DNA of 64,000 nt, taken from NCBI RefSeq assembly GCF_026239695.1, contig NZ_JAPIVS010000001.1, positions 558,001 to 622,000 of the forward strand. The letters run 5' to 3'. Positions 33,743 through 42,190 of this stretch are shown here, piece by piece. The DNA comes from Pedobacter sp. MC2016-15. Lineage in GTDB: Bacteria; Bacteroidota; Bacteroidia; Sphingobacteriales; Sphingobacteriaceae. The notes under the pieces were generated by a model. The model did no database searches and was not told the DNA's origin. It saw only the letters and a list, made by a program, of their open reading frames with translations. The position numbers and the translations under genes were made by a program. Each line of letters starts with the position of its first letter. The stretch's first letter is position 1.

Positions 33743-35542
33743 ATGAAAAGAACTATTAGCTTAATCGCAGCAGCATGTATTGGATCAGGATTGTATGGGC
33801 AAACGCAAAAACCGGTAAACGGTGCTGACCTGATCGTCTATCACGCTAAGATCACGACCCTAACCGCAGCGCAACCACAAGCCACAGCACTCGCCGTAAG
33901 TGCCGGCAGAATTTATGCTGTTGGGAATGATCAGGAAATCCTGGCCCTGAAGGATGCCCACACGCGCCTGATCGATGCAGAGGACAGACGCCTGATCCCC
34001 GGATTGGAAGATTCGCATATGCATCCCTTAAATGAGCGCAATTTTAATCAAAAGGTAAGATGGGACGGTGTACCTACACTGAAACGCGCGCTGGAAATGC
34101 TTACAGAACAAGCGGCAAGAACACCGGAAGGTCAATGGGTAAAGGTGACCGGCGCATGGTCTCCCTATCAATTTAAGGAACACCGTCAGCCAACGATAGA
34201 GGAATTGAATAAAGCCGTGCCAGACAAGCTGCTCTGGGTGCAGTATGCTTACAACAGAATTTGGCTGAACAAGCCGGCAATGAAATTCTTCGGGATCGGA
34301 ACACCAAAATTCAAAGTCGCTCCCGGCACGGAGCTTCAAAAAGACAAAAAAGGAAACTATACCGGTGTGATCGATGCGAATACCTTCGTATTTGTAGCAA
34401 TGGATGCCATGATGCCGGAAACGACGCCGGAGGAGCAGGTAAGCTCACTGGAATACGTGATCAAAGACCTGAACCGCTTCGGGCTTACTACAGTCATTGA
34501 AAACAGTAGCGTTGTGGGTTATCCTGAGGGTCACGCCCCTATTGAAACGCTAATCAAAGAGAACAGGCTGAATATCCGTTTCCCCTTCGTAGACCTTGGA
34601 TTTAACTATGATCCGAACAAGAGTTGGGTAGATACAGAGATAGAACGTATTACGAAGATTTCGCCATTGAGTCCGGGACAAAACTTGCATCCGACACTGG
34701 AACATGGCCATGAATATGAAGGAACGGGCGAAGTGCTTAACCCCGAGGTTCATGACCACGAGAACTTTGACAAACCTGCCATCATCATTCCTCAGGAAAA
34801 GATGAAGAAATATGCTGAAGAATATGTACGAAAACTCATACTGAAGAGAATCCCCTTCCGCATGCACATGACCTACAATGAAAATCTGACGCCCTTTCTT
34901 GACGCCATGGAAGACGTGGTAAAAACCACGCCACTGGACGGCATGCGCTGGGCAATCGAACATGCAGAGACGATCAGTGATGAAAATATAGCAAGGATAA
35001 AAAGGTTGGGCGGCGGCATCGCACTCGACAATAAAATGGCGCTGCACGGGGAAGCTTTTGCAAAGACTTATGGCATGGAAAAAGCTTTGTATACACCAAG
35101 GTTCAGAGATCTCATGAAAAGCGGAATTCCCCTGTCGCTCACTACAGATGCTTTCCGTGTTTCTCCGGCTAACCCATGGCTGGGCATCAGCTGGGCAGTA
35201 ACAGGAAAAGCTGTTTCGGGTAACGTCATCCTGGCTGAAGATAACCGCCTGACCCGCGAAGAGGCTTTACGTCTGTATACCGTTGGTGCGGCATGGTTCG
35301 AAAACCATGAAAATGAAAAAGGACGGATAGCCCCGGGTAATCTGGCAGACTTTGTACTGCTTAGTGATGATTACTTTGCTATACCCGATGACCAGATCAA
35401 AGACCTCCAGTCTGTACTGACCGTTGTGGGCGGCAGAGTGGTTTATGGTGCCGGAAAATTCGTAGAGCTGACGCCTAAATTAGCGGAACCGCTGCCATCA
35501 TGGTCACCAATCAAGTTTTTTGGTGGTTACCACTTTCAATAA
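33743..35542 (+). CDS. YtcJ-type metal-dependent amidohydrolase, exported
   Basis: The 599-residue protein begins with a Sec signal (ISLIAAACIGSGLYGQ) and is an amidohydrolase_3/YtcJ-type enzyme. The metal motif HxH is SHMHP (H92, H94). Near 330 there is HGHEYEGTGEV, then the helix region FRMHMTYNENL, RWAIEHAETISDENI and SLTTDAFRVSPANPWLGI, with the last metal Asp in TTDA, and the C-terminal LTREEALRLYTVGAAWF and GRIAPGNLADFVLLSDD. Members hydrolyse amides or cyclic imides; the substrate is not known. It lies between two Crp/Fnr genes, one divergent. Confidence 0.9.
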   Translation: MKRTISLIAAACIGSGLYGQTQKPVNGADLIVYHAKITTLTAAQPQATALAVSAGRIYAVGNDQEILALKDAHTRLIDAEDRRLIPGLEDSHMHPLNERNFNQKVRWDGVPTLKRALEMLTEQAARTPEGQWVKVTGAWSPYQFKEHRQPTIEELNKAVPDKLLWVQYAYNRIWLNKPAMKFFGIGTPKFKVAPGTELQKDKKGNYTGVIDANTFVFVAMDAMMPETTPEEQVSSLEYVIKDLNRFGLTTVIENSSVVGYPEGHAPIETLIKENRLNIRFPFVDLGFNYDPNKSWVDTEIERITKISPLSPGQNLHPTLEHGHEYEGTGEVLNPEVHDHENFDKPAIIIPQEKMKKYAEEYVRKLILKRIPFRMHMTYNENLTPFLDAMEDVVKTTPLDGMRWAIEHAETISDENIARIKRLGGGIALDNKMALHGEAFAKTYGMEKALYTPRFRDLMKSGIPLSLTTDAFRVSPANPWLGISWAVTGKAVSGNVILAEDNRLTREEALRLYTVGAAWFENHENEKGRIAPGNLADFVLLSDDYFAIPDDQIKDLQSVLTVVGGRVVYGAGKFVELTPKLAEPLPSWSPIKFFGGYHFQ

Positions 35543-35602
35543 TTATAATTTAGCATCTGAGAGGATTTTATTCTAAATTTGAATAACAAGGGGCAGTAAT
35601 AA

Positions 35603-36184
35603 ATGTATCAGAAGTTAATCAATTACATTGAAGCATATTCAGGTTTACGAATAAATTCCTCTGAAATAGAATCGATAAAAAGTACGTTCCAGCCAAAAAA
35701 GCTGCGTAAAAGACAATTCTTGTTAAAATCTGGTTGTGTATCAAAGTTTACCGCTTTTATTACTAAAGGAGCCATTCGTCAATACTGCATAGATGATAAG
35801 GGAAACGAGAAGATTATACAGCTGTATGTTGAAAATCACTGGGCAGACGACCGGGCAAGCCTGATCACACAGGAACCATCACTTTATAACATTCAAGCCT
35901 GGGAAGACACGGAAATGTTGATCATCTCGCCAAAAGATATCTATGATCTGGCAGATCAGATTCCTGCCATAGCGCAAATGTTAAGGGTGATGGATGACAG
36001 GCACGCCATTGCTTTACACAAAAGGTTAAATTCAATGATATGTGGGACAGCAGAAGAACGCTATCTGGAATTCGCCAGCAAATACCCACACCTGGTACAG
36101 CGGTTCCCGCAGCATCACATTGCCTCGTATCTGGGTATTACGAAAGAGACGTTGAGCAGAGTCAAAAGACAAACCCTCCGTTAA
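35603..36184 (+). CDS. Crp/Fnr family regulator
   Basis: The 193-residue protein has a cNMP-like domain (about 20-115; RQFLLKSGCVSKFTAFITKGAIRQYCIDDKGNEKIIQLYVENHWADDRAS) and the HTH FPQHHIASYLGITKETLSRVKRQ at its end. It is a distant paralogue of the Crp/Fnr protein encoded at 32863-33450 (both share FPQHxIASYLGIxKxTLSRVK). It is co-directional with the amidohydrolase gene, 60 bp behind it. Confidence 0.92.
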   Translation: MYQKLINYIEAYSGLRINSSEIESIKSTFQPKKLRKRQFLLKSGCVSKFTAFITKGAIRQYCIDDKGNEKIIQLYVENHWADDRASLITQEPSLYNIQAWEDTEMLIISPKDIYDLADQIPAIAQMLRVMDDRHAIALHKRLNSMICGTAEERYLEFASKYPHLVQRFPQHHIASYLGITKETLSRVKRQTLR

Positions 36185-36215
36185 TACAGGACTCAAGTTT
36201 TATGCCTACCTGATA

Positions 36216-36246
36216 TTTGAGACGATTCGTAAAGTAAATGAGTTAA
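36216..36246 (+). promoter_or_regulatory. Conserved box upstream of GH43 (candidate response-regulator site)
   Basis: TTTGAGACGAT (36216-36226), four variable bases, then AAAGTAAATGAGTTAA. The same arrangement occurs at 42036-42066 before the SusC gene. It stands about 47 bases before the GH43 start codon. Confidence 0.6.
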
Positions 36247-36292
36247 GCTACTGTCCGTCAGCTTCTATTTTTGATCTACTAAACACTAGATC

Positions 36293-37867
36293 ATGAAAAA
36301 TAAAAGCATTTTCTTTTTACTCATCCCTGTGCTCCTATCTATCTTTTCCTCCTGTCAGAAGATTCAGAAGGAAACGCTCAACCCCGTTGAGCTAAGCGGC
36401 GAGGAGATGAATGGCCCACAGGTAAACTTTGTGGCTGCACCTTTTGGAACGCTCATAGACAGCGGCATCTATAGGATTCGTGGCATTTCATCGCTGCCCG
36501 CAGGACCCGTCGTGGAAGTCGCCGGAAACACCAGCACTGACCTGGCCAAGATCCAGCAATGGCCATGGTTTCCGAACAATGGACAAAAATGGCGGCTGAT
36601 CAAAACCGACGCTACCTATTACAAAGTTGTCAATGTCACCAGCAACAAGTGCCTCACGTCGCCATCTTCTACCACAGGAGATCAGCTGGTACAGCAGACC
36701 GACAACGGCAGCGATTCGCAGCGCTGGTTAATCAGTTACACCGCTGCAAACGACAGCTATTCCTTTACCAATAAAGCGAACAGTATGGCGATGGTGGTTG
36801 ATCCCCAAAACGCAGGTTCAGGCACTAAGATCAAGCAGAGAAGTACCGTTACAGGAACACAAAATCAGTTTCGCCTGACCAACCTCAACTTCCAGAACCC
36901 ATTGGCCAACGGCAGCCGGGCGGATCCTTTTGTTGCACAGAAAGATGGTTTTTACTATTTCCTGTTTACGCAGGGCAGCAGGATTTCTATCCTCAAAACG
37001 CCATCCATGGCCCTGATGAATAACTATCCCATCGTAACCGTTTATACCCCTCCCGCCGGAACCGCTTACTCTCATGCTTTATGGGCTCCGGAGATGTTTT
37101 TTATTGCCGGCAAATGGTATATCTATTTTGCGGCGGATGACGGCGCAGATGCCAATCACCGCATGTATGTGTTGGAGAACCCTAATGCCGACCCAACCAC
37201 AGGCACCTGGACCTTCAAAGGAAAGATCACGGATCCATCCGACCAATGGGCGATAGACGGGACCGTACTGACTGTTGGTACAAATAACTATTTCGTATGG
37301 TCGGGCTGGGATGACATCGCCACCAAATGGAAACAACACCTGTTCATCGCGCCTATGTCTGACCCATGGACGATCAGCGGCCCGAGGGTAAAGATCTCTA
37401 CACCCACCAACACCTGGGAGAGATATGAGTCGACCGGCACTGGTCTGGGGGTTAACGAGGGTCCTATTGCCCTGCAGAAAGACGCCGGCAGTCCGGTATT
37501 CATTGTCTTTTCCGGCAGCAGATATGGCAGCGACAACTACTGCCTGGGATCGATACAGCTGAGCTCCGGCGCCAATCCGCTGCTCGCCACCAGTTGGATC
37601 AACAAAACACAAATCTTAACGAGGAATGATGCGGGAGGTGTTTATGGTCCGGGGCATAACGGCTTTTTTACCAGCAGTTATACAGATGCCAATGGGGTCT
37701 TCCGTAGCGAGAACTGGGTGGTCTACCATGCGCGCAATACCGCAGCCAATCCTGGTGGTACCAGGACGCCACGCATGCAGAAATTTACCTGGAACACGAA
37801 TGGATCACCAAATTTCGGTCTAGCTGCACCGATCAATGTAAACATACCGATTCCGATAGGAGAATAA
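36293..37867 (+). CDS. GH43 family glycosidase with N-terminal trefoil lectin domain, lipoprotein
   Basis: The 524-residue lipoprotein (lipobox ending Cys21, SIFSSCQKIQ) has a ricin-B-like trefoil (about 56-198, with three QxW-type repeats such as NNGQKWRL, SDSQRWLI and TQNQFRL) and a five-blade GH43 domain (about 205-520). The catalytic Asp, pKa-modulating Asp and acid Glu are D211 (RADPFV), D322 (WAIDGTV) and E389 (VNEGPI). GH43 enzymes of this type are arabinofuranosidases or related exo-enzymes. The trefoil would hold the enzyme on polymer at the cell surface. It lies beside the HTCS and dual SusC/SusD genes and shares a promoter box with them. Confidence 0.9.
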   Translation: MKNKSIFFLLIPVLLSIFSSCQKIQKETLNPVELSGEEMNGPQVNFVAAPFGTLIDSGIYRIRGISSLPAGPVVEVAGNTSTDLAKIQQWPWFPNNGQKWRLIKTDATYYKVVNVTSNKCLTSPSSTTGDQLVQQTDNGSDSQRWLISYTAANDSYSFTNKANSMAMVVDPQNAGSGTKIKQRSTVTGTQNQFRLTNLNFQNPLANGSRADPFVAQKDGFYYFLFTQGSRISILKTPSMALMNNYPIVTVYTPPAGTAYSHALWAPEMFFIAGKWYIYFAADDGADANHRMYVLENPNADPTTGTWTFKGKITDPSDQWAIDGTVLTVGTNNYFVWSGWDDIATKWKQHLFIAPMSDPWTISGPRVKISTPTNTWERYESTGTGLGVNEGPIALQKDAGSPVFIVFSGSRYGSDNYCLGSIQLSSGANPLLATSWINKTQILTRNDAGGVYGPGHNGFFTSSYTDANGVFRSENWVVYHARNTAANPGGTRTPRMQKFTWNTNGSPNFGLAAPINVNIPIPIGE

Positions 37868-37870
37868 TCA

Positions 37871-37886
37871 GTAAAAGCGCTTTTTT
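37871..37886 (+). terminator. Weak terminator between convergent GH43 and response regulator genes
   Basis: AAAAGCGCTTTT (37873-37884) is a perfect palindrome followed by T residues, right after the GH43 stop codon. The stem is only six bp. Confidence 0.4.
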
Positions 37887-38655
37887 ACCTTTCCGCCTTT
37901 GGCAAAGATGCGATGTATTCCAGGGCACTCATCTGGAAATATTTCTGGAAATTGCGGCTGAACATGCTGTGAGACCGGTAGCCTACCATCACACCGATCT
38001 CAAATAGCGAATAGCGGTTCTGCGCAATCAGGCTGGCGGCTTTTTTAAGCCGGGTAATATCAATCAATTCTTTCGGCGTTAAGCAGGAAAGCGCTTTTAC
38101 TTTACGATAAAATGTAGGTCTGCTCATGAACATGTGATCTGCAAGGCTGTGCATATCAATATTGGGATTCCTGATATTTTTGCGGATAAATTCCTCCAGC
38201 TTCCGGAGAAAATCTTCATCCGCTTTGGAATGCGCCATTACCCGCATGTCTTCGAAGGGGGAGCTGGCAAAGTGATCCTTGATTTTGGAACGGTTTAATA
38301 ACAAACTGGCGACCTGGATTTTCAGCAGTTTCTCGGAAAAAGGCTTGGCTACATAGGCATCAGCGCCATTCTCGAAGCCCTGAATATGATCATTTACCCC
38401 CTTCCGGGAAGTCAGCAGCATTACGGGAATATGGCAGTATGCGATGTCCGACTTCACCGTACGGCAGAGCTCGAAACCATCCATACCCGGCATCATCACA
38501 TCTGAGATAATGAGGTGGATGATTTCCGTATCCAGCAGCTCCCGGGCACGGTCAGCATTTCCCGCCAGGTATACTTTGTAGTCATCCTCTAAGATCTCCT
38601 GCATCATATTGAGCAGATCCTCATGGTCGTCAATGATCAAAATACTATCCCTCAT
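37885..38655 (-). CDS. Response regulator: receiver + AraC HTH (split HTCS half)
   Basis: The 256-residue protein has a REC domain (1-115; phospho-acceptor D52 in LIISDVMMPGMDG, with DD at 9-10 and K in VAKPF) and a C-terminal AraC HTH (about 150-250; MHSLADHMFMSRPTFYRKVKALSCLTPKELI and IGVMVGYRSHSMFSRNFQKYF). Its ATG lies one base past the stop of the sensor kinase gene. In most Bacteroidota these domains are fused to the kinase in one hybrid two-component protein; here they are separate polypeptides, with an in-frame stop upstream of the ATG. It is likely the activator of GH43 and both SusC/SusD pairs. Confidence 0.92.
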   Translation of the reverse strand: MRDSILIIDDHEDLLNMMQEILEDDYKVYLAGNADRARELLDTEIIHLIISDVMMPGMDGFELCRTVKSDIAYCHIPVMLLTSRKGVNDHIQGFENGADAYVAKPFSEKLLKIQVASLLLNRSKIKDHFASSPFEDMRVMAHSKADEDFLRKLEEFIRKNIRNPNIDMHSLADHMFMSRPTFYRKVKALSCLTPKELIDITRLKKAASLIAQNRYSLFEIGVMVGYRSHSMFSRNFQKYFQMSALEYIASLPKAER

Positions 38656-38656
38656 G

Positions 38657-41600
38657 TTATCCTATCTTTTTCCAGGTGCCTAAATTAAATTCGAATTGCT
38701 GATGCCGGGGAAGTGTCAACTTAAAAACAATCCGGTCTGCCGCACCAGAAGCCAGCACCAGGGTACCCTTATGCAGTTCCGTGAGCGACCTCGCCAGGGA
38801 AAGCCCGATTCCTGTGCCAGGTTTCGCGCTGGTTTTGACTCTGAAAAAGGGCTCAAATATCTTCTCATGGTATTCTTCAGGTATCGCTTTCCCGTCATTC
38901 GCAATGCTGATCGTAAAAGTATCCTCACCTGATGGGGCCAGGGTTACAAACACCGAGCTTGCCGCGTATTTGATTGCATTCGTCATCAGGTTACTGGATA
39001 TCTTATAAAACGCTTCGCGATCCACAAACGCCACAATATATTCCTCGGGGAAGGAAGACTTTATGCTGATCTGATATTCCTGCGCCAGTTCAGCGAAGGA
39101 ATCGAGCAGGTCGCGCAGCAAACTGCTGATGTCTGCGTTCACGAAGTTAAGACCATACTGCTCCATCTCTGTCTGCCTGAAATCCAGGAGCCTGGAGGTC
39201 AATTCGATCAGCTGATTGGTATATTTACCTATGGTACTCAGACTTTTACTGATGGCCGGATAATCTTCTGCTTTACTCAGGACCCTCCCTACCGGCACAC
39301 TGATCAGGGTAAGCGGGGTTTGTATTTCATGTGCCATGTGGGTGAAGAACTCGATCTTTGCCTGGTAAACTTCTTTTTCTTTCTCATGCTCGAAGAGCTT
39401 GAGTTTGGTTTCGTTCCGTTTTCTCTGGTAGCGGTGATAGTACCGCAGCGCCAGAAAGACGGTCAGTACCCCAAAGATCACATAGAGGATATATGCAGTA
39501 TTTGTACGCCATAAGGGAGGTAAAACCTCGATAAACAACTTTCGTTCTTTGCTTGCCCAGGTGCCGATATTACTGCTGGCCCTGACAGTAAATGTATAAC
39601 GGCCTGGTGACAGATCGGTGAAATAGGCTTTGCGGCTTGAATTTGAATAGGTCCAGGACCGGTCCATACCGCTCATCATATAACGGTATTGTGCCAACTT
39701 CGGCGAACTAAAATTCAGGGCGGCGAACTCGATGCTGAAACTATTCTGCTCCGGCGCCAGTACAATCGTATCTGTATAATTGACAGACTTTTGCAGAGCG
39801 CTGCCTTTCCCGGCAGGAAGAACCTCCTGATTATTAACCTGAAAACCGGTGAAATAAATCCGTGGCGAAAACTCCTGCTGGTAAAGTTCCCGCGGATCAA
39901 AAGCCATCAGGCCTTTGACTGTACCAAAGTAAAGTCGCCCGTCATCACCTTTGCAGGCCGAGTTATAGTTAAACTGGTCGGAAATCAGGCCATTGGCACG
40001 TGTGTAAACACTGATCTTTTCCGTGCGGATATCCAGGCAAACCAGTCCTTTTGCTGATCCTATCCAAAGATGGCCCTGTTCATCCTCTACCATTCCATAC
40101 AATACATCACTGGGCAAACCATTTTTCCTCGTGAATTTTTTGAATGAGCGCCGGTCTGCAGCAAGCTTGATCAGACCGCCGCCTATTGTGGAGAACCATA
40201 AGGCGTGCTGACTGTCCTCCATGATAAAATGCACAGAGAATTCCTTTTTGGGGTCGCCAAAGACAAGTTTGCCCTGCTTACCCGTTTGAGGATTGATATA
40301 TACTGCAGTCTGCGACCGCAATCCAGCCCAGAGTTTCCCCTCATGATCCTGAATAACATGGTAGACAGCAGTACCTAATTTGAGCTGTTTGAAACGGCTA
40401 AAAGTCTTTTTCCGGGGAACATAACGGAATAAACCACCATAGTCACCTGTAGTACCTACGATCACCTCAATGTCGCGGCTCAGGCACATCGTCAGCGCGA
40501 AGTCACTCCCCTTCTCTCCAGGTTCATTGATGATCCTGAACTCATCGGTAATCCTGCCACTTCGCTGGTCCATGATCTGCATGCCATGATAAAAGGAGCC
40601 TATAAACAGCTGGTTACCCAGGCCCAGCAGGGTATGTATATTGGAATGGAAGCCACTGTTTTTCCTTGTATCGGAGGTATAGTTGGTAAAAGCTTTGGTT
40701 TTGGTATCCAATCGGTTAAGCCCTGCATCTTCGGTGCTGATATATAAATTACCTTTTGGATCCTTCCAGATTTCGCTCACTGCATTTCCGGACAAGGAGT
40801 TCTCAAAGGGTACCGGATAGTATTTGTCAAACCTGGCATTCTGGCGCGAATGGTAGTTAAGCCCCCCGAAAAAGGTTCCTACCCACATATCGCCAGCTTT
40901 ATCTCTGAAGACGGAGTAAACTGAATTGTCAGAAATCGCATAGGGATCTCCCGGTTTTTTTGTCAGCCGCTCACAACTTTTCTTTTTCAGGTTATAGATG
41001 TAGAGACCCGTCTCGGTACCAATCCAGTACTCATCTTCCTTACTCCGGTAGATATCGCGCACCAGAACACCATTTTCTGCATCGCGGAGTAATGGAACTT
41101 CTTCGGTATCCCCGGTGTTGCTATTGTAAATAATCAGCCCTTGTTTGTAGCCGATAAACATCTTTTCGTTCGTTATCGGATAGAGTTCTGTAATCGCCCG
41201 CATGTTCGGCGCAATTCGGGCATCGACAACCCTTTTATGCGAGATCTGCTTTGTTTTCGTATCACAGGTATAGAGGATGCCATCAGAATTGCCCAGCAGC
41301 AGGTTCCCATCAGGCTTCAGCGCAATCCGTGAGACCTGCGTTTTCATGTCATCGAGCTGATGCGATTTGTGGTCGTAGAAGAAGAGCTGGTTCTGACCGA
41401 GAATCCAGAAGTCGCCACGTTTGTCGATCACAAAGCCATTGATATAAGCCTGCGGCCCTTTCTGCAGTGAACTGATCTCCTCTGTAAGCGGATCATAATG
41501 AAAAATCCCTTTACCTGTTCCTATCCAGAGTTTACCCTGTTGATCTTCTACTATTGAAGTGATAAAGTCATTCCAGAGGTTCTCAGAACTGAGATTATTG

Positions 41601-41821
41601 TTGCAGATTGATTTGAAGGTATAACCATCGAAACGGACCAGACCGCCGCGTGTACCGATCCAGATGAATCCGTTGTGATCCTGGGAAATCGTATTGACGG
41701 AATTATTAACCAGGCCGTCTTCGGTCTCGAAATGTTTAAAATAATATGACTGTGCCCCAGCCTTAAAAGGCACAAGGCATACCCATAAGATCATGGCTAT
41801 TCCCGAAAGTATACATTTCAT
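38657..41821 (-). CDS. Propeller-type sensor histidine kinase (HTCS-like, without receiver)
   Basis: The 1054-residue protein has a signal peptide (ILSGIAMILWVCLVPFKAGAQS), many periplasmic two-component-regulator propeller repeats (about 30-690, such as ISQDHNGFIWIGTRGGLVRFDGYTF), a Y_Y_Y domain (about 695-765), one TM span (TAYILYVIFGVLTVFLALRYY), HisKA with phospho-His at about 831 (MAHEIQTPLTL) and HATPase with N948 (NLMTNAIKYA) and G box GTGIGLSLARSL (from 1002). It ends soon after the ATPase domain, unlike fused HTCS proteins. The propeller domain binds an oligosaccharide in the periplasm. The receiver-HTH protein is encoded directly behind it. Confidence 0.95.
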   Translation of the reverse strand: MKCILSGIAMILWVCLVPFKAGAQSYYFKHFETEDGLVNNSVNTISQDHNGFIWIGTRGGLVRFDGYTFKSICNNNLSSENLWNDFITSIVEDQQGKLWIGTGKGIFHYDPLTEEISSLQKGPQAYINGFVIDKRGDFWILGQNQLFFYDHKSHQLDDMKTQVSRIALKPDGNLLLGNSDGILYTCDTKTKQISHKRVVDARIAPNMRAITELYPITNEKMFIGYKQGLIIYNSNTGDTEEVPLLRDAENGVLVRDIYRSKEDEYWIGTETGLYIYNLKKKSCERLTKKPGDPYAISDNSVYSVFRDKAGDMWVGTFFGGLNYHSRQNARFDKYYPVPFENSLSGNAVSEIWKDPKGNLYISTEDAGLNRLDTKTKAFTNYTSDTRKNSGFHSNIHTLLGLGNQLFIGSFYHGMQIMDQRSGRITDEFRIINEPGEKGSDFALTMCLSRDIEVIVGTTGDYGGLFRYVPRKKTFSRFKQLKLGTAVYHVIQDHEGKLWAGLRSQTAVYINPQTGKQGKLVFGDPKKEFSVHFIMEDSQHALWFSTIGGGLIKLAADRRSFKKFTRKNGLPSDVLYGMVEDEQGHLWIGSAKGLVCLDIRTEKISVYTRANGLISDQFNYNSACKGDDGRLYFGTVKGLMAFDPRELYQQEFSPRIYFTGFQVNNQEVLPAGKGSALQKSVNYTDTIVLAPEQNSFSIEFAALNFSSPKLAQYRYMMSGMDRSWTYSNSSRKAYFTDLSPGRYTFTVRASSNIGTWASKERKLFIEVLPPLWRTNTAYILYVIFGVLTVFLALRYYHRYQRKRNETKLKLFEHEKEKEVYQAKIEFFTHMAHEIQTPLTLISVPVGRVLSKAEDYPAISKSLSTIGKYTNQLIELTSRLLDFRQTEMEQYGLNFVNADISSLLRDLLDSFAELAQEYQISIKSSFPEEYIVAFVDREAFYKISSNLMTNAIKYAASSVFVTLAPSGEDTFTISIANDGKAIPEEYHEKIFEPFFRVKTSAKPGTGIGLSLARSLTELHKGTLVLASGAADRIVFKLTLPRHQQFEFNLGTWKKIG

Positions 41822-42190
41822 AATTGGTCATCTCAAATATACTTCAAATCAGGGCGACTTGTACATGTCTTAAACATCGTCCCTGAATCTCATAAATTTT
41901 TTAACCCTACGACTCTAATTATCAGGAAACTAAATCGAATTAGTTAAATCTGCTTTTCTGTTAAAATGAGACGAATAGTCAAATATTTGAACAGTATAGT
42001 AAATCATGCCAGATGGCGATTAAATGAGATCTCAATTTGAGACGATAAAGAAAGTGATTGAGCAAAACGACCAGTCACCACTCATTTACTTTGATGACCA
42101 AATATAATCAACCGCCTATGACATAAATCAATACAACACCCCTCCCTGTCACCTGCCATAACCTATTATTCACATAAAGAAATTATAATT
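41822..42190. promoter_or_regulatory. Divergent control region between sensor kinase and SusC genes
   Basis: This 369-bp gap has no gene. It holds the box TTTGAGACGATAAAGAAAGT (from 42036) continuing into GATTGAGCAAAACG to 42069, a partial second copy with TGAGACGA at 41967-41974, and the inverted repeat TCTCAA T TTGAGA (42030-42042) overlapping the main box. The boxes lie 120-225 bp before the SusC start. Confidence 0.6.

Noticed and set aside
37885..38660. Response regulator as a frameshifted tail of one HTCS gene
   Set aside because: In-frame stops lie on both sides (TAA at the kinase end, TAG in the regulator frame before ATG), and both proteins are complete in their domains; a genuine split gene fits better.
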